Part shown: positions 8,461-16,454 of the stretch, piece after piece
Layout of the letters: each line of letters starts with the position of its first letter
Position numbering within the stretch: the first letter of the stretch is position 1
Source of the DNA: Myceligenerans crystallogenes
GTDB lineage: Bacteria; Actinomycetota; Actinomycetes; Actinomycetales; Cellulomonadaceae
Length of the DNA: 64,000 nt
Direction: 5' to 3'
Assembly (NCBI RefSeq): GCF_039529775.1
Contig: NZ_BAAANL010000002.1
Coordinates: 372,001 to 436,000, forward strand
The notes under the pieces: model-generated
Database searches by the model: none
Seen by the model: only the letters and a program-made list of their open reading frames with translations
Told to the model about the DNA's origin: nothing
Program-made: the position numbers and the translations under genes

Positions 8461-10269
8461 TCACCCGGAGATGGTGCCCTGGATCCGGTAGCGGGCGCCG
8501 TCGCCGGCGATCGCGACGTCGACGGGCTGCGGCCGGTACGGTCCCACGCTCAGCTGCGGCCCGGACAGGGGCGGGAGCAGCCGGCCGAGGGAGTCGTCGA
8601 CCCCGGCGAACACGTACGCGTAGAACCCGATGACGTCGTCGGGATCGGTGAAGGACCGGAGCCAGATGCTCAGGGCCTCCCACACCGAGACCTGCAGCGC
8701 CCCGATCACGTTGCGGACCGCCCCGCCGAGGTTCGTGCCGACCTCGTTCGCGATCACCTCGGGCGGGGCCAGCAGGTCCGACACCAGCTCGCCGCCTTCG
8801 ACCAGCCGGGCGAGCTCGCGGTGCAGCGCGCCCATGAGCTCGTCGATCTGGCCGCGGATCTCGTGGAACGGCGTGGCGTCGCTCTCCATCGCGACCACGA
8901 ACGCGCCGAAGACCTCGGGGAACGTGCCGCCGATCAGGGCGTCCCGCGAGACGACCTGCACGCCCGGGAAGAAGAGCTCGCCCATCGACGGCGGTACGCC
9001 GGCGACGTCGCCCGGGTCGTCGAGGTCGGCGAGCTCGTGCAGGTCCCGGCCCCAGAACACCTGGGTGCTGCCGGCCGTGCGGAACCGCGACCGGAAGCCG
9101 ACGAAGGCGAGGTACGGCTCGTCACCGTTGCTGCCGAAGCCGTCCTCCTGCACGTCCTCCCCCACGATCCGCTCGATCCGGAACCGGACGCCCGCCGGGA
9201 CGGTGATCGTGAACCAGTTGTCGGCGGCGCCCGACCAGGGCTGCCCCTCGTGCCACCAGGAGGAGTAGACGCGCCCGTCGTTCCCGGTGACGAACAGGTC
9301 CAGGTGGTCCGGGAACCGTGCGACGGCCGCGATCGGCGCGCCGGGCGGGAAGAACCCGCCGATCGGCGCCCAGTTGTCGCCCGCACCGGACCACGGCTGG
9401 CCCTCGTGCCACCACGAGGTGTACACCCGCCCGTCGTTCCCCGTGATGAACAGGTCCAGGTGGTCCGGCGTCCGCGAGACGGCGGCGACGGGCGCACCGG
9501 CGGGGAAGAACCCGCCGATCGGGGCCCAGGAGTCCGCGGCGCCCGACCACGGCAGCCCTTCGTGCCACCACGACGTGTACACCCGCCCGTCGTTCCCCGT
9601 GACGAAGACGTCGAGGTGATCGGGCACCCGGGCGAGGGCCGTCAGCGGCGCGCCGGGCGGGAAGAACCCGCCGATGGGCGCCCAGCTGTCGGCGGCGCCC
9701 GACCACGGCAGCCCTTCGTGCCACCACGACGTGTAGACGCGCCCGTCGTTCCCGGTGATGAACAGGTCCAGGTGGTCCGGCGTCCGCGAGACGGCGGCGA
9801 CGGGCGCCCCGGCGGGGAAGAAGCCCCCGATCGGGGCCCAGTTGTCCGCGGCGCCCGACCAGGGCTGCCCCTCGTGCCACCACGAGGTGTACACCCGGCC
9901 GTCGTTCCCCGTGACGAACAGGTCCAGGTGGTCCGGCGTCCGCGAGACGACCGTGACCGGTGCGCCGGGCGGGAAGAACCCGCCGATCGGCGCCCAGTTG
10001 TCGCCCGCACCGGACCACGGCTGGCCCTCGTGCCACCACGACGTGTACACCCGCCCGTCGTTCCCCGTGACGAACAGGTCCAGGTGGTCCGGCATGCGGC
10101 TGACGGACGCCACGTGCGCCCCGGCCGGGAAGAAGCCCCCGACCGAGAACTTCCCAGACCAGGGGAGCCCGTGGTGCCACCAGCTCGAGGTGACGCGCCC
10201 GTCGCCCTCGACCCAGAACACGTCCAGGTGTTCGGGGACTCGGGCGAGCGCGCTGATTCCGTTGACCAT
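8461..10269 (-). CDS. Seven-bladed beta-propeller (PLL/DUF346-like lectin repeats) with unknown C-terminal domain
   Basis: A 602-residue protein without signal peptide. Residues 1-363 are exactly seven repeats of about 52 residues. Each has PDHLDLFVTGNDGRVY, SWWHEG, PWSG and GGFFPPGAP. The WW-containing blades resemble the DUF346/PLL-type seven-bladed propeller lectins (for example Photorhabdus PLL, which binds fucosylated glycans). Five middle blades are nearly identical at DNA level (156-bp period, about 9240-10110), so the propeller grew by recent internal duplication. Residues 364-602 form a mixed beta/alpha domain I do not recognise. The ATG at 10269 has GAGAGGA upstream. It shares a 44-bp promoter-like element with the second propeller operon at 28.4 kb. 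Role (inference): glycan-binding cargo or attachment protein linked to the injection system. Confidence 0.85.
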   Translation of the reverse strand: MVNGISALARVPEHLDVFWVEGDGRVTSSWWHHGLPWSGKFSVGGFFPAGAHVASVSRMPDHLDLFVTGNDGRVYTSWWHEGQPWSGAGDNWAPIGGFFPPGAPVTVVSRTPDHLDLFVTGNDGRVYTSWWHEGQPWSGAADNWAPIGGFFPAGAPVAAVSRTPDHLDLFITGNDGRVYTSWWHEGLPWSGAADSWAPIGGFFPPGAPLTALARVPDHLDVFVTGNDGRVYTSWWHEGLPWSGAADSWAPIGGFFPAGAPVAAVSRTPDHLDLFITGNDGRVYTSWWHEGQPWSGAGDNWAPIGGFFPPGAPIAAVARFPDHLDLFVTGNDGRVYSSWWHEGQPWSGAADNWFTITVPAGVRFRIERIVGEDVQEDGFGSNGDEPYLAFVGFRSRFRTAGSTQVFWGRDLHELADLDDPGDVAGVPPSMGELFFPGVQVVSRDALIGGTFPEVFGAFVVAMESDATPFHEIRGQIDELMGALHRELARLVEGGELVSDLLAPPEVIANEVGTNLGGAVRNVIGALQVSVWEALSIWLRSFTDPDDVIGFYAYVFAGVDDSLGRLLPPLSGPQLSVGPYRPQPVDVAIAGDGARYRIQGTISG

Positions 10270-10339
10270 CGTCGATGTCCTCTCGAAAGGGCCCTGCTCG
10301 CAGGGCGTGAGGTGGTTCGGAGCCTGAGATGACTCCGGG

Positions 10340-10383
10340 CCATGCCCCACGATCGGCGGCGACGGTTCAGGTGAGGTTCAGGC
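10340..10383 (-). promoter_or_regulatory. SARP-type operator, paired CTGAACC heptamers (copy 1)
   Basis: Read on the minus strand, the element has CTGAACC at 10381-10375 and again at 10370-10364, an 11-bp period. A conserved GATCGTGGG block follows. All 44 bp match the element at 28370-28413 with four mismatches by eye. It overlaps the stop codon of the upstream regulator and lies 70 bp before the propeller start. Direct heptamers at 11 bp are the known binding pattern of SARP/BTAD regulators. Confidence 0.6.
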
Positions 10384-13300
10384 CGGGTGCGGCGACGGCT
10401 CGATGTCGAGCTCCCGCATCAGGTCCGCGTAGACCTGGTAGCGCCGGCGGGCGTCGCCGCGCCGGCCGGCCTGGTCGAGCGCCAGGATGAGGGCCAGGTG
10501 CGCGCGCTCGTCGTACGGGTCGCGCTCGAGCAGCCGCAGCCAGTAGCGGGCCGCCTGCTCGTAGTGGCCGGCGCCCGCCTCGTGGTCGGCCACCCGCGCG
10601 GCCGCCTGCGCGTAGGCGAGGCGCGCCTCCTCCCGCAGCGTCGTCGCCCAGTCCGCGTACGCGTCCTCCTCACAGAAGTCCCCCGTGTACGTGGCCTCCG
10701 CGGCCCGCCAGTGCTCGAGCGCCTCGCCGCGCCGGCCGGCCTGGTCCAGCGCGGTCGCGTCGGCGACCCGGTCGAGGAAGTCGACGACGTCGACGTGCAC
10801 GTGGTCCAGCTCGAGGTGGAGCGACCCCGACGTGCTCGCCACGACGTGATCGGCGGGCCAGGCGTGCGCGGGGTCGAGCACGCCCCGGAGGGTCGACACC
10901 ATCACGTTCAGCCGCTTCAGCGAGACCGCGTCGGTCCCGGCGTCGGGCCAGAGCATCTCGGCCAGCTGGTCCCGGGGGATCGGGCGGCCGCGCCGGGTGA
11001 CGAGCACCTTGAGCAGGTCGCGCGCCTTGCGGGACTGCCACGCCGCGGCCGGGACCGGCGCGCCGCCGCGCAGCACCCGGAACGTGCCGAGGGTCTGGAC
11101 GACGACCCGCGGCTCGGCGGACGACGACGCCCGGGCGGCCAGCGCCTCGATCTCCCGGTCCAGCGCATGACAGCCGATGGCCCGCATCCGGGCCCGGACC
11201 TGCTCGGCCACCTCCGCCCCGGCCCGCGCCGGGCTCAGCCCGGCCCGCAGCAGCTCGGCCCGGGCCAGGCCGACGGGATCGCCGGTGGCCCGCCACCGCT
11301 GGACCGCCTCGTCCGCGAGGGCGGCGTCGTCGTCGAGCTGCGCCCGCAGCTCCACCACCCGGGCCAGGCTCGCGCGCTCGTTGCGCCGCGCCGCCTCCCC
11401 CGCGGCGTCGTCCAGCAGCCGCCGGGCGTCGTCGGGCCGGCCCCCGCAGATCGCGGCGCGGGCCCCGGCCAGCCACGCGGAGACGAGGTCGGTCCCGACG
11501 TGGTGCGCGGCGGCCCGGGCGGCCAGGCCTGCCGCGGCGTCCGGGTCGTCGGCCGCCAGCAGCTCCGCCAGGCCGGACAGGGCCATGCCGTGGCCCTGCG
11601 CGTCACCCGCCCGCTCGGCGAACACCGCCGCCCGGCGGTACGCGTCCGCCGCGGTGGTCGCGTGCCCGCGCAGGACGTGGATCTCGGCCTGCTTCGTCAG
11701 GCCGTAGCCCATCAGCCGGGAGCCCATGGCCCCCCAGCGCTCCACGGCGTCCCCGGCCTCGGCCGCGGCCTCCTCGAGGCGGCCCAGCCGGATCAGCGTC
11801 TCCGACCGGTTGGACCGCGCCAGCGCCGCCCACGGCGCGAAACCCGTGAGGTCGCACAGCCGGATGGCGATCTCCAGCTCGGCGAGCGCCTCGGCGAACG
11901 CGCCCTCGGTGTGCCGGTGGGAGGCCCGGTTGGTGCGGATGCGGATCTGCTGCGCCACGTCGCCCGCCCGCGCCGCGTGGTCGAGCGCCTTGAGGTAGTG
12001 GGCGTCGTTCGCCCGCCCGTCGCCGTCGTACGCGGCGAGCATCGCCAGCACCGTGTGCACCGCGGCGAGCGCCCGGTCGTCGCCGAGCCGCACCGCTCGC
12101 TCCCGGGCGGCGCCGGCGAGCGCCGCGCACTCGGCGCGGTCGCCCTGGAGCCAGCGGACGGCGGCCGCCATCGCGGTGCACGCGACCGCGTCGGCGGCGG
12201 GACGCCCGGACTCGGCGCCGCGCCGGTAGGCGGCCAGAGCGCCGTCGAGTTCCCCGCGGAGGTGGTCGATGAACCCGAGGCGGTACGCGACGGCGGCGTC
12301 GGACGCACCGGTCTCGCCCGCCCGGGCGAGCAGCGCGCTCGCGGTGTCCCAGTCGCCGCGGTCGAAATGCGCGAGCCCGGCCAGCCGCACGTGGCCGGCG
12401 TCGCCCCCGACCCGGGCGATCGCCGCGAGCAGGTCGTCGGGGTACGCCACCAGCCGCTCGCCGTGGTCGGCCAGCAGCGACTCGATCAGGGCGTCGTGGC
12501 GTGCCGCGACGGCCGCCTGGGCGGCGCGGTGCGGTGCCTGGTGGTCGAGGTACCAGCGCACCGCGATCTCGGCCACGTCGCGGGCCTCGTGGTCCTCCAG
12601 CGGGGCGTGGGAGCGGAGCAGGTGCCGGCCGACCCGGGTGAGCTGGGAGCCGTCGGCGCCGGCCGCCATGAACAGCCCGCGCGACGTGATGCCGGCCAGG
12701 GTGTCCGGCGCGACACCGAGCGCCGTGGCGAGCTGGTCGGTGACCACGGGGGCGACGGTCGCGGCCCGGAGCAGGAACCGGGCCTGCGGCGGCAGCGCGT
12801 CGAAGGCCCGGCGGGCGAGCCGTTCGAGCGCCTCCGAGGTCGCCGGGGCGCCCGCGACGACGTCGGTCCACGCGCCGGGGTCGGTCCGTGCCATGGCGTC
12901 CACGGCGGCGTGGACGGCGGCGGGCCAGCCGCCGGTCGCGGCGTGCAGCACGGGCGCGACGCCCGCCGCGGCGTCGCCGACCCGGCGGCGCAGCCAGCCG
13001 GCGGTCTCCTGGGGCGTGAGGGTCAGGTCGGTGGCGTCGAACTCGAGCACCTCGTGGACCTGGCGCAGCCGGGCGATCGGGAACGGCAGGGCGTCGCGGG
13101 ACGCGATCACGACGTGCAGCTGCGGCGGGGCGGTACGGACGAGCGTGTCGACGAAGCGGACCGCGGCGGGCGACCCGGCGATGCCCTCGAGGCCGTCCAG
13201 GACGAGCACGAGGCTGCCGGTCAGGTGCGCCCCGAGCGCCTCGGACACGGCTCCGGCCAGCGCGCCCGCCCGGGCGGACTCGTCCGCGACGGCATCCGGA

Positions 13301-13575
13301 CCGAGCGGCGCGCCGACGGCGGTGGCGATCTCGGACGGCAGGGCCGGGACGCGCAGCCGCAGGGCGGCGATCACGCCGCCGCTGAACGTGGTGAGGTCGC
13401 GGTCCCCCGGCCCGATGCGGTGGGCGGCGCCGCCCACGGCGCGCACCCAGGCGGACAGCACCGTGGACTTGCCGTACCCGGCGGCCGCGACGAGCGTCGT
13501 GAGCCGGTGGGTGAGCGCTCCGTCGAGCCGCCGGTCGAGCGCGGGGCGCAGCTGGGACCAGGTGTGATCGGCCAC
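10378..13575 (-). CDS. Large MalT-like STAND ATPase / BTAD (SARP-type) transcriptional regulator
   Basis: About 1065 residues. The N-terminal STAND NTPase has Walker A GYGKST, Walker B LVLVLDGLEG and the MalT-type sensor VIASRDALPFPIARLR. A long tetratricopeptide-like helical region follows. The C-terminus contains an OmpR-type winged helix (TLGTFRVLRGGAPVP, then RDQLAEMLWPD) and a bacterial transcriptional activation domain (EEDAYADWATTLREEARLAYAQAAARVADHE). This order, sensor ATPase first and SARP module last, fits ligand-gated activators. Start: GTG 13575 is preceded by AAGGGGG; ATG 13605 is the alternative. It ends inside the 44-bp element controlling the propeller gene, so it is a candidate regulator of it. 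Confidence 0.9.
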   Translation of the reverse strand: MADHTWSQLRPALDRRLDGALTHRLTTLVAAAGYGKSTVLSAWVRAVGGAAHRIGPGDRDLTTFSGGVIAALRLRVPALPSEIATAVGAPLGPDAVADESARAGALAGAVSEALGAHLTGSLVLVLDGLEGIAGSPAAVRFVDTLVRTAPPQLHVVIASRDALPFPIARLRQVHEVLEFDATDLTLTPQETAGWLRRRVGDAAAGVAPVLHAATGGWPAAVHAAVDAMARTDPGAWTDVVAGAPATSEALERLARRAFDALPPQARFLLRAATVAPVVTDQLATALGVAPDTLAGITSRGLFMAAGADGSQLTRVGRHLLRSHAPLEDHEARDVAEIAVRWYLDHQAPHRAAQAAVAARHDALIESLLADHGERLVAYPDDLLAAIARVGGDAGHVRLAGLAHFDRGDWDTASALLARAGETGASDAAVAYRLGFIDHLRGELDGALAAYRRGAESGRPAADAVACTAMAAAVRWLQGDRAECAALAGAARERAVRLGDDRALAAVHTVLAMLAAYDGDGRANDAHYLKALDHAARAGDVAQQIRIRTNRASHRHTEGAFAEALAELEIAIRLCDLTGFAPWAALARSNRSETLIRLGRLEEAAAEAGDAVERWGAMGSRLMGYGLTKQAEIHVLRGHATTAADAYRRAAVFAERAGDAQGHGMALSGLAELLAADDPDAAAGLAARAAAHHVGTDLVSAWLAGARAAICGGRPDDARRLLDDAAGEAARRNERASLARVVELRAQLDDDAALADEAVQRWRATGDPVGLARAELLRAGLSPARAGAEVAEQVRARMRAIGCHALDREIEALAARASSSAEPRVVVQTLGTFRVLRGGAPVPAAAWQSRKARDLLKVLVTRRGRPIPRDQLAEMLWPDAGTDAVSLKRLNVMVSTLRGVLDPAHAWPADHVVASTSGSLHLELDHVHVDVVDFLDRVADATALDQAGRRGEALEHWRAAEATYTGDFCEEDAYADWATTLREEARLAYAQAAARVADHEAGAGHYEQAARYWLRLLERDPYDERAHLALILALDQAGRRGDARRRYQVYADLMRELDIEPSPHPA

Positions 13576-13658
13576 GCTCGCCCCCTTCGCAGTGCCCACC
13601 TGCATGGTAACCGCGGGCCCCCTCCGCGGGAGTGATACGCGTCAGCCCCGCACGGCGC

Positions 13659-14564
13659 TCAGTCCTGCACCGCCTTGGCGATCGCCAGGCACGCCGTCAC
13701 GAAGTCCTGGTCCGGCGCGCCGTTCTCCAGCAGCTCGCCCTTGACGTTGACGAGCATCCGCAGGATCACCCAGTCGCGGGCCCGCTGCTCGTCCAGGCCC
13801 GCCGTCTCGACCAGGGTCCGGAAGCGCTGCCGGACGCCCTCGCGCAGCCGCCCCTCGTACAGCGAGTACTCGTTCCACAGCATCGGCGCGAGCTCGTAGT
13901 GCGGGTCGCCGGACAGCGGCTTGGGGTCGATGGCCAGCCAGTCCTCCCCCTCGCGGAGGCCGTGGGCGGCCAGCACGTTCTCGAAGTGCAGGTCGGTGTG
14001 CAGCAGCCGCCCGTCGGTGGCGTCGTCGGCCGCGAAGTCCCGGGCGATCGACGCCGCCTGCTCCACCAGCCGCCGCGGCAGCGGCGAACCCTTCGCGAGG
14101 CCCGACAGCTCCCCCGCCCACCGTTCCGCCTGGTCCGACAGCCGCCGCAGCTGCGGCGGCGCGGCCACGTGCAGCCGCCCGTACAGCCCGCCGACCACCT
14201 CGCACGCCCGCACGTCCCACTCCTCGCGCAGGTCACGCGTGTGCAGCCGCTCCAGCAGCAGCGCGAACCGGTGCGGGTCGGCCCGCAGCAGCCGCACCGC
14301 CCCGTTCCCGTGCCACATCCGCAGCGCGAGCGCCTCGTGCTCCGCCTCCCAATGCGGCCAGCCGGCCTTCAGCACGCACCGCGCGCCGTCGTCGGACACC
14401 ACGGGCAGCACGGCCGCGGTTCTCCCGTGCCCGACGACGCCGTCCGGCGTCAGCTCCCACTCCTCCAGCAGGTCCTGCAGGAGGCGGGGCAGGCGGTCGA
14501 GCCAGCCGGCCCATTCGGGGCCGCGCCCGGCGAAGACCTGGAGCGATGCGGGGAGGGTGAGCAC
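13659..14564 (-). CDS. APH(6)/hydroxyurea-type aminoglycoside phosphotransferase family protein
   Basis: A 301-residue kinase of the PF04655 family (streptomycin 6-kinase and hydroxyurea phosphotransferase). The ATP-site region VLPVVSDDGARCVLKAGW, the catalytic loop LLHTDLHFENVLA (Asp and Asn) and the metal-binding LAIDPKPLSGDPHYELAP are intact. Members phosphorylate streptomycin or remain of unknown substrate; actual resistance cannot be inferred. Start ATG at 14564. It follows the large regulator gene on the same strand with an 83-bp gap and is probably independent. Confidence 0.9.
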   Translation of the reverse strand: MLTLPASLQVFAGRGPEWAGWLDRLPRLLQDLLEEWELTPDGVVGHGRTAAVLPVVSDDGARCVLKAGWPHWEAEHEALALRMWHGNGAVRLLRADPHRFALLLERLHTRDLREEWDVRACEVVGGLYGRLHVAAPPQLRRLSDQAERWAGELSGLAKGSPLPRRLVEQAASIARDFAADDATDGRLLHTDLHFENVLAAHGLREGEDWLAIDPKPLSGDPHYELAPMLWNEYSLYEGRLREGVRQRFRTLVETAGLDEQRARDWVILRMLVNVKGELLENGAPDQDFVTACLAIAKAVQD

Positions 14565-14719
14565 GGCGCCACGGTAACGCCCGCTCCTGAGGCCGGCATG
14601 CGAGCCGGCGTGCGAGCGGGCGTGATCTGCCTATTCTGGGGAGAGGTCCAGCAGAGGGCAGGCGCAGGCAGCGGCGTGGTCGCCGCTGCGCGCCGTCGCG
14701 ACGACGGACGGAGAAAGAC

Positions 14720-14863
14720 ATGCCCGCCTGGCTCATCCTCATCCTGATCGGTGTCGTCCTGGTGATCCTCGGCATCGCCACGGAGATCGGTCAGTTCCTG
14801 ATCTGGCTCGGCGCCGTCGTGCTGGTCATCAGCGTGGTGCTGATGCTGGTCCGGCGCACGTAG
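14720..14863 (+). CDS. Small two-helix membrane protein, 47 aa
   Basis: MPAWLILILIGVVLVILG then a short hydrophilic turn and LIWLGAVVLVISVVLMLV, ending in RRT: two membrane helices and a positively charged tail. The ATG follows GGAGAAAGAC, a good ribosome site, and the codon bias is typical. The function is unknown; such proteins are common in actinobacteria. Confidence 0.7.
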   Translation: MPAWLILILIGVVLVILGIATEIGQFLIWLGAVVLVISVVLMLVRRT

Positions 14864-14880
14864 CGCCGCCGGCGCCCCAC

Positions 14881-14949
14881 GGCGTCGTCGCCGGACACGA
14901 CGCAACGGCCCCGCACGGGCCGCCGCGATGTGCCGTGTCCGACGACGCC
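14881..14949. terminator. Imperfect inverted repeat between convergent genes
   Basis: GGCGTCGTCG at the left end pairs with CGACGACGCC at the right end, and GGACACG pairs with CGTGTCC, around a central GGCCC-loop-GGGCC. It sits between the small membrane protein gene (plus) and rpmJ (minus), where a bidirectional terminator is expected. Confidence 0.5.
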
Positions 14950-14989
14950 GCCGGGCGCGAGCGGGACAGCTCGCGCTTGGGAACGGCCA

Positions 14990-15112
14990 TCAGCCCTGCC
15001 TCGCCTTCCAGCGCGGGTTGAGCTTGTTGACGACGAACGTCCTGCCGCGGCGGCGGACGACCTGTGCGCCGGGCTTGTCCTTCAGGGAGCGCAGGGACGC
15101 GCGGACCTTCAT
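14990..15112 (-). CDS. rpmJ: Ribosomal protein bL36, zinc-free paralogue (YkgO type)
   Basis: Forty residues beginning MKVRASLRSLKDKPGAQ and ending NKLNPRWKARQG. This is the longer bL36 form that lacks the Cys/His zinc ribbon of the housekeeping copy. It is the last gene of a Zur-controlled operon (rpmB remnant, rpsN, rpmJ), 12 bp after rpsN. Paralogues of this type replace zinc-containing ribosomal proteins under zinc starvation. Confidence 0.93.
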   Translation of the reverse strand: MKVRASLRSLKDKPGAQVVRRRGRTFVVNKLNPRWKARQG

Positions 15113-15124
15113 GGGGTTCTCCTT

Positions 15125-15430
15125 CTACCAGCTGGACTTGGTGACGCCGGGCAGCTCCCCGCGGTGCGCCATCTCGCGCAGCCGGATCCGGGACAGCCCG
15201 AAGGTGCGCAGGTAGGCGCGGGGGCGGCCGTCGACGACGTCGCGGTTGCGCAGGCGGGTGGCGCTCGCGTCGCGCGGCTGGCGCCGCAGCTCGGCGGCGG
15301 CGCTCTCCTTCTCGGCGCCGGACGACGACGGCGCGGCGATCACGCGCTTGAGCTCGGCACGGCGTGCGGCGTACCGGGCGACGACGACGCGACGGCGCGC
15401 GTCGGCGGCGATCTTGGACTTCTTGGCCAT
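15125..15430 (-). CDS. rpsN: Ribosomal protein uS14, zinc-free paralogue
   Basis: A 101-residue S14 beginning MAKKSKIAADARRR and ending MAHRGELPGVTKSSW, with RNRDVVDGRPRAYLRTFGLSRIRLRE. No Cys-x-x-Cys pairs are present, so this is the C-minus form used when zinc is scarce. The ATG at 15430 follows GGGGAG and overlaps the stop of the rpmB remnant (TGATG), which would couple their translation. The two Zur boxes upstream explain its control. Confidence 0.95.
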   Translation of the reverse strand: MAKKSKIAADARRRVVVARYAARRAELKRVIAAPSSSGAEKESAAAELRRQPRDASATRLRNRDVVDGRPRAYLRTFGLSRIRLREMAHRGELPGVTKSSW

Positions 15431-15504
15431 CAGATCTTCTCCCCGCGGACGAGGATCCAGGCCACGACGGGCTGGGTGCCGGGCACCTGGCAGTGGGCGG
15501 ACAT
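15430..15504 (-). pseudogene. rpmB: Collapsed rpmB (bL28), internal in-frame deletion
   Basis: A 24-codon reading frame, MSAHCQVPGTQP followed directly by VVAWILVRGEKI. The first half matches the start of actinobacterial zinc-linked bL28 (MSAHCQVTG...). The second half matches its C-terminal end (...VVA-L-ARGEKI). About 50-55 central residues are missing, in frame. The leader, stop and overlap with rpsN are kept, so the frame may persist only to couple rpsN translation. Confidence 0.75.
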
Positions 15505-15519
15505 GCGTTCCCCTCTTCA

Positions 15520-15534
15520 TGACAACGGTTCTCA
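15520..15534. promoter_or_regulatory. Zur box 1
   Basis: TGACAACGGTTCTCA, a palindrome of the form TGAnAACnGTTnTCA that fits the actinobacterial Zur consensus. It lies 16 bp before the rpmB remnant start. Confidence 0.8.
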
Positions 15535-15557
15535 AGTGGCGCTACAGTACGCCTAAC

Positions 15558-15572
15558 TGAGAACAGTTATCA
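15558..15572. promoter_or_regulatory. Zur box 2
   Basis: TGAGAACAGTTATCA, again TGAnAACnGTTnTCA. Being 38 bp from box 1, it may serve either the ribosomal-protein operon or a divergent gene that is now decayed (see 15614). Confidence 0.75.
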
Positions 15573-15613
15573 ACTGGGCTCGCTTCCGCGCGGGTCCCGC
15601 GACAGGAGGTCCC

Positions 15614-15695
15614 ATGCCCCGCCCGCCACCGCCTGCCGGTCTGGCTGGGCCGCGAGGACACCCTGGCGCCGTGGCTGGGCCGGGAGGCCGGCTGA
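15614..15695 (+). pseudogene. Possible remnant of a divergent Zur-controlled gene
   Basis: AGGAGG and an ATG at 15614 sit 42 bp from Zur box 2 as if starting a gene. The natural-looking coding signal is one frame over: RLPVWLGREDTLAPWLG and a stop at 15693. This looks like a start and a C-terminus joined by a deletion. The family is not recognisable. Confidence 0.3.
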
Positions 15696-15698
15696 GCC

Positions 15699-16145
15699 TC
15701 ACCCCCGTCGCTCGGCCAGGACGCGCTGGTGGTGGTCGATCGGCACGCGTGCCTCGTCGAACAGGTTCGGTCCTTCCTGCGGGACCACGGGCCAGCCGGA
15801 GCCCGGGGCGAGTTCCGCGAGCTGGGCGCTCGCCAGCGCGTACACGACGCGGCCGAGCCCCGAGCGGGCGAGGGCGCCCGTGCACATCTCGCAGGGCTGG
15901 CAGCTCGTGTACATCGTGGTGCGCGCGGCCGTGGCCGCGTCCAGGTGCTGCGCGGCCCAGCGCGCGAGCTTCAGCTCGGGGTGGGCGGTGATGTCGTCGT
16001 CGCGCCGCACGGTGTTGTGCGCCTCGACGAGGATCGTGCCGTCCTCGGCGGCGAGCAGCGATCCGTACGGGGCGTCGCCGCCCTCGACGGCCGCGGCCGC
16101 GATCTCGACGGCACGGCGGAGCAGGGACTCGTCCTCGGTGCGCAT
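15699..16145 (-). CDS. Nucleoside/cytidine-type deaminase
   Basis: A 148-residue zinc-dependent deaminase of the CDA superfamily. The zinc and proton-transfer motif is HPE (ITAHPELKLA) where HAE is usual. The second zinc motif SCQPCEMC is intact. This pattern is seen in guanine/nucleoside deaminase-like proteins rather than in TadA. Start ATG at 16145. It is read leftward towards the Zur locus but is separated from it by the decayed region. The His-Pro-Glu variant is known in the family, so activity is likely. Confidence 0.88.
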   Translation of the reverse strand: MRTEDESLLRRAVEIAAAAVEGGDAPYGSLLAAEDGTILVEAHNTVRRDDDITAHPELKLARWAAQHLDAATAARTTMYTSCQPCEMCTGALARSGLGRVVYALASAQLAELAPGSGWPVVPQEGPNLFDEARVPIDHHQRVLAERRG

Positions 16146-16280
16146 GGCAGCGCTCCTCTCGGGTCGGCGGCGACCGGCTGCGGCGTCCGGGACGCCGTCG
16201 GTCGGGAACGCCTCGATCGTAGGCCGGTGGTCGCGCCGGCACGCCGGAAGGCGGTCCTGTGCGACGAACGGCTCCGCCGC

Positions 16281-16315
16281 TCACGCCATCCCCGCCAGCC
16301 GGGACAGCACGAGGC
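16281..16315 (-). pseudogene. C-terminal remnant of a SpoU-type methylase gene
   Basis: Reads SLVLSRLAGMA then stop, matching the last eleven residues of the SpoU gene at 25446-25964 (SLVLYRLAGMA). DNA similarity extends past the stop (CGGCTCC-CCGC) and resumes at 16319-16350 with the sequence found upstream of that gene at about 26010-26045. So the 16.2-16.45 kb stretch is a deleted copy of the 25.4-26.1 kb locus. The rest of the 309-bp gap (16146-16454) holds only a short hairpin (16413-16430, CCCGCC/GGCGGG). Confidence 0.7.
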
Positions 16316-16454
16316 TTTTCTTCGGCGGCGCCGATCCATCGGCGGACGGGCCAGGAACGTGGCGTCGTGCGTTAGCCTGGCGCCGTGACGGCGTCGGACG
16401 CGGGACTCCAACCCCGCCCACTCAGGCGGGTGTTGTCCTGAGAAGAGGACGCCG

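Noticed and set aside
9240..10110. Regular 156-bp repeats that could be mistaken for a CRISPR or satellite array
   Set aside because: They keep one reading frame and encode propeller blades.
10387..13635. Plus-strand open frame of 1082 codons opposite the large regulator
   Set aside because: Composition is typical of antisense frames in GC-rich DNA; the minus-strand STAND/BTAD protein has clear motifs.
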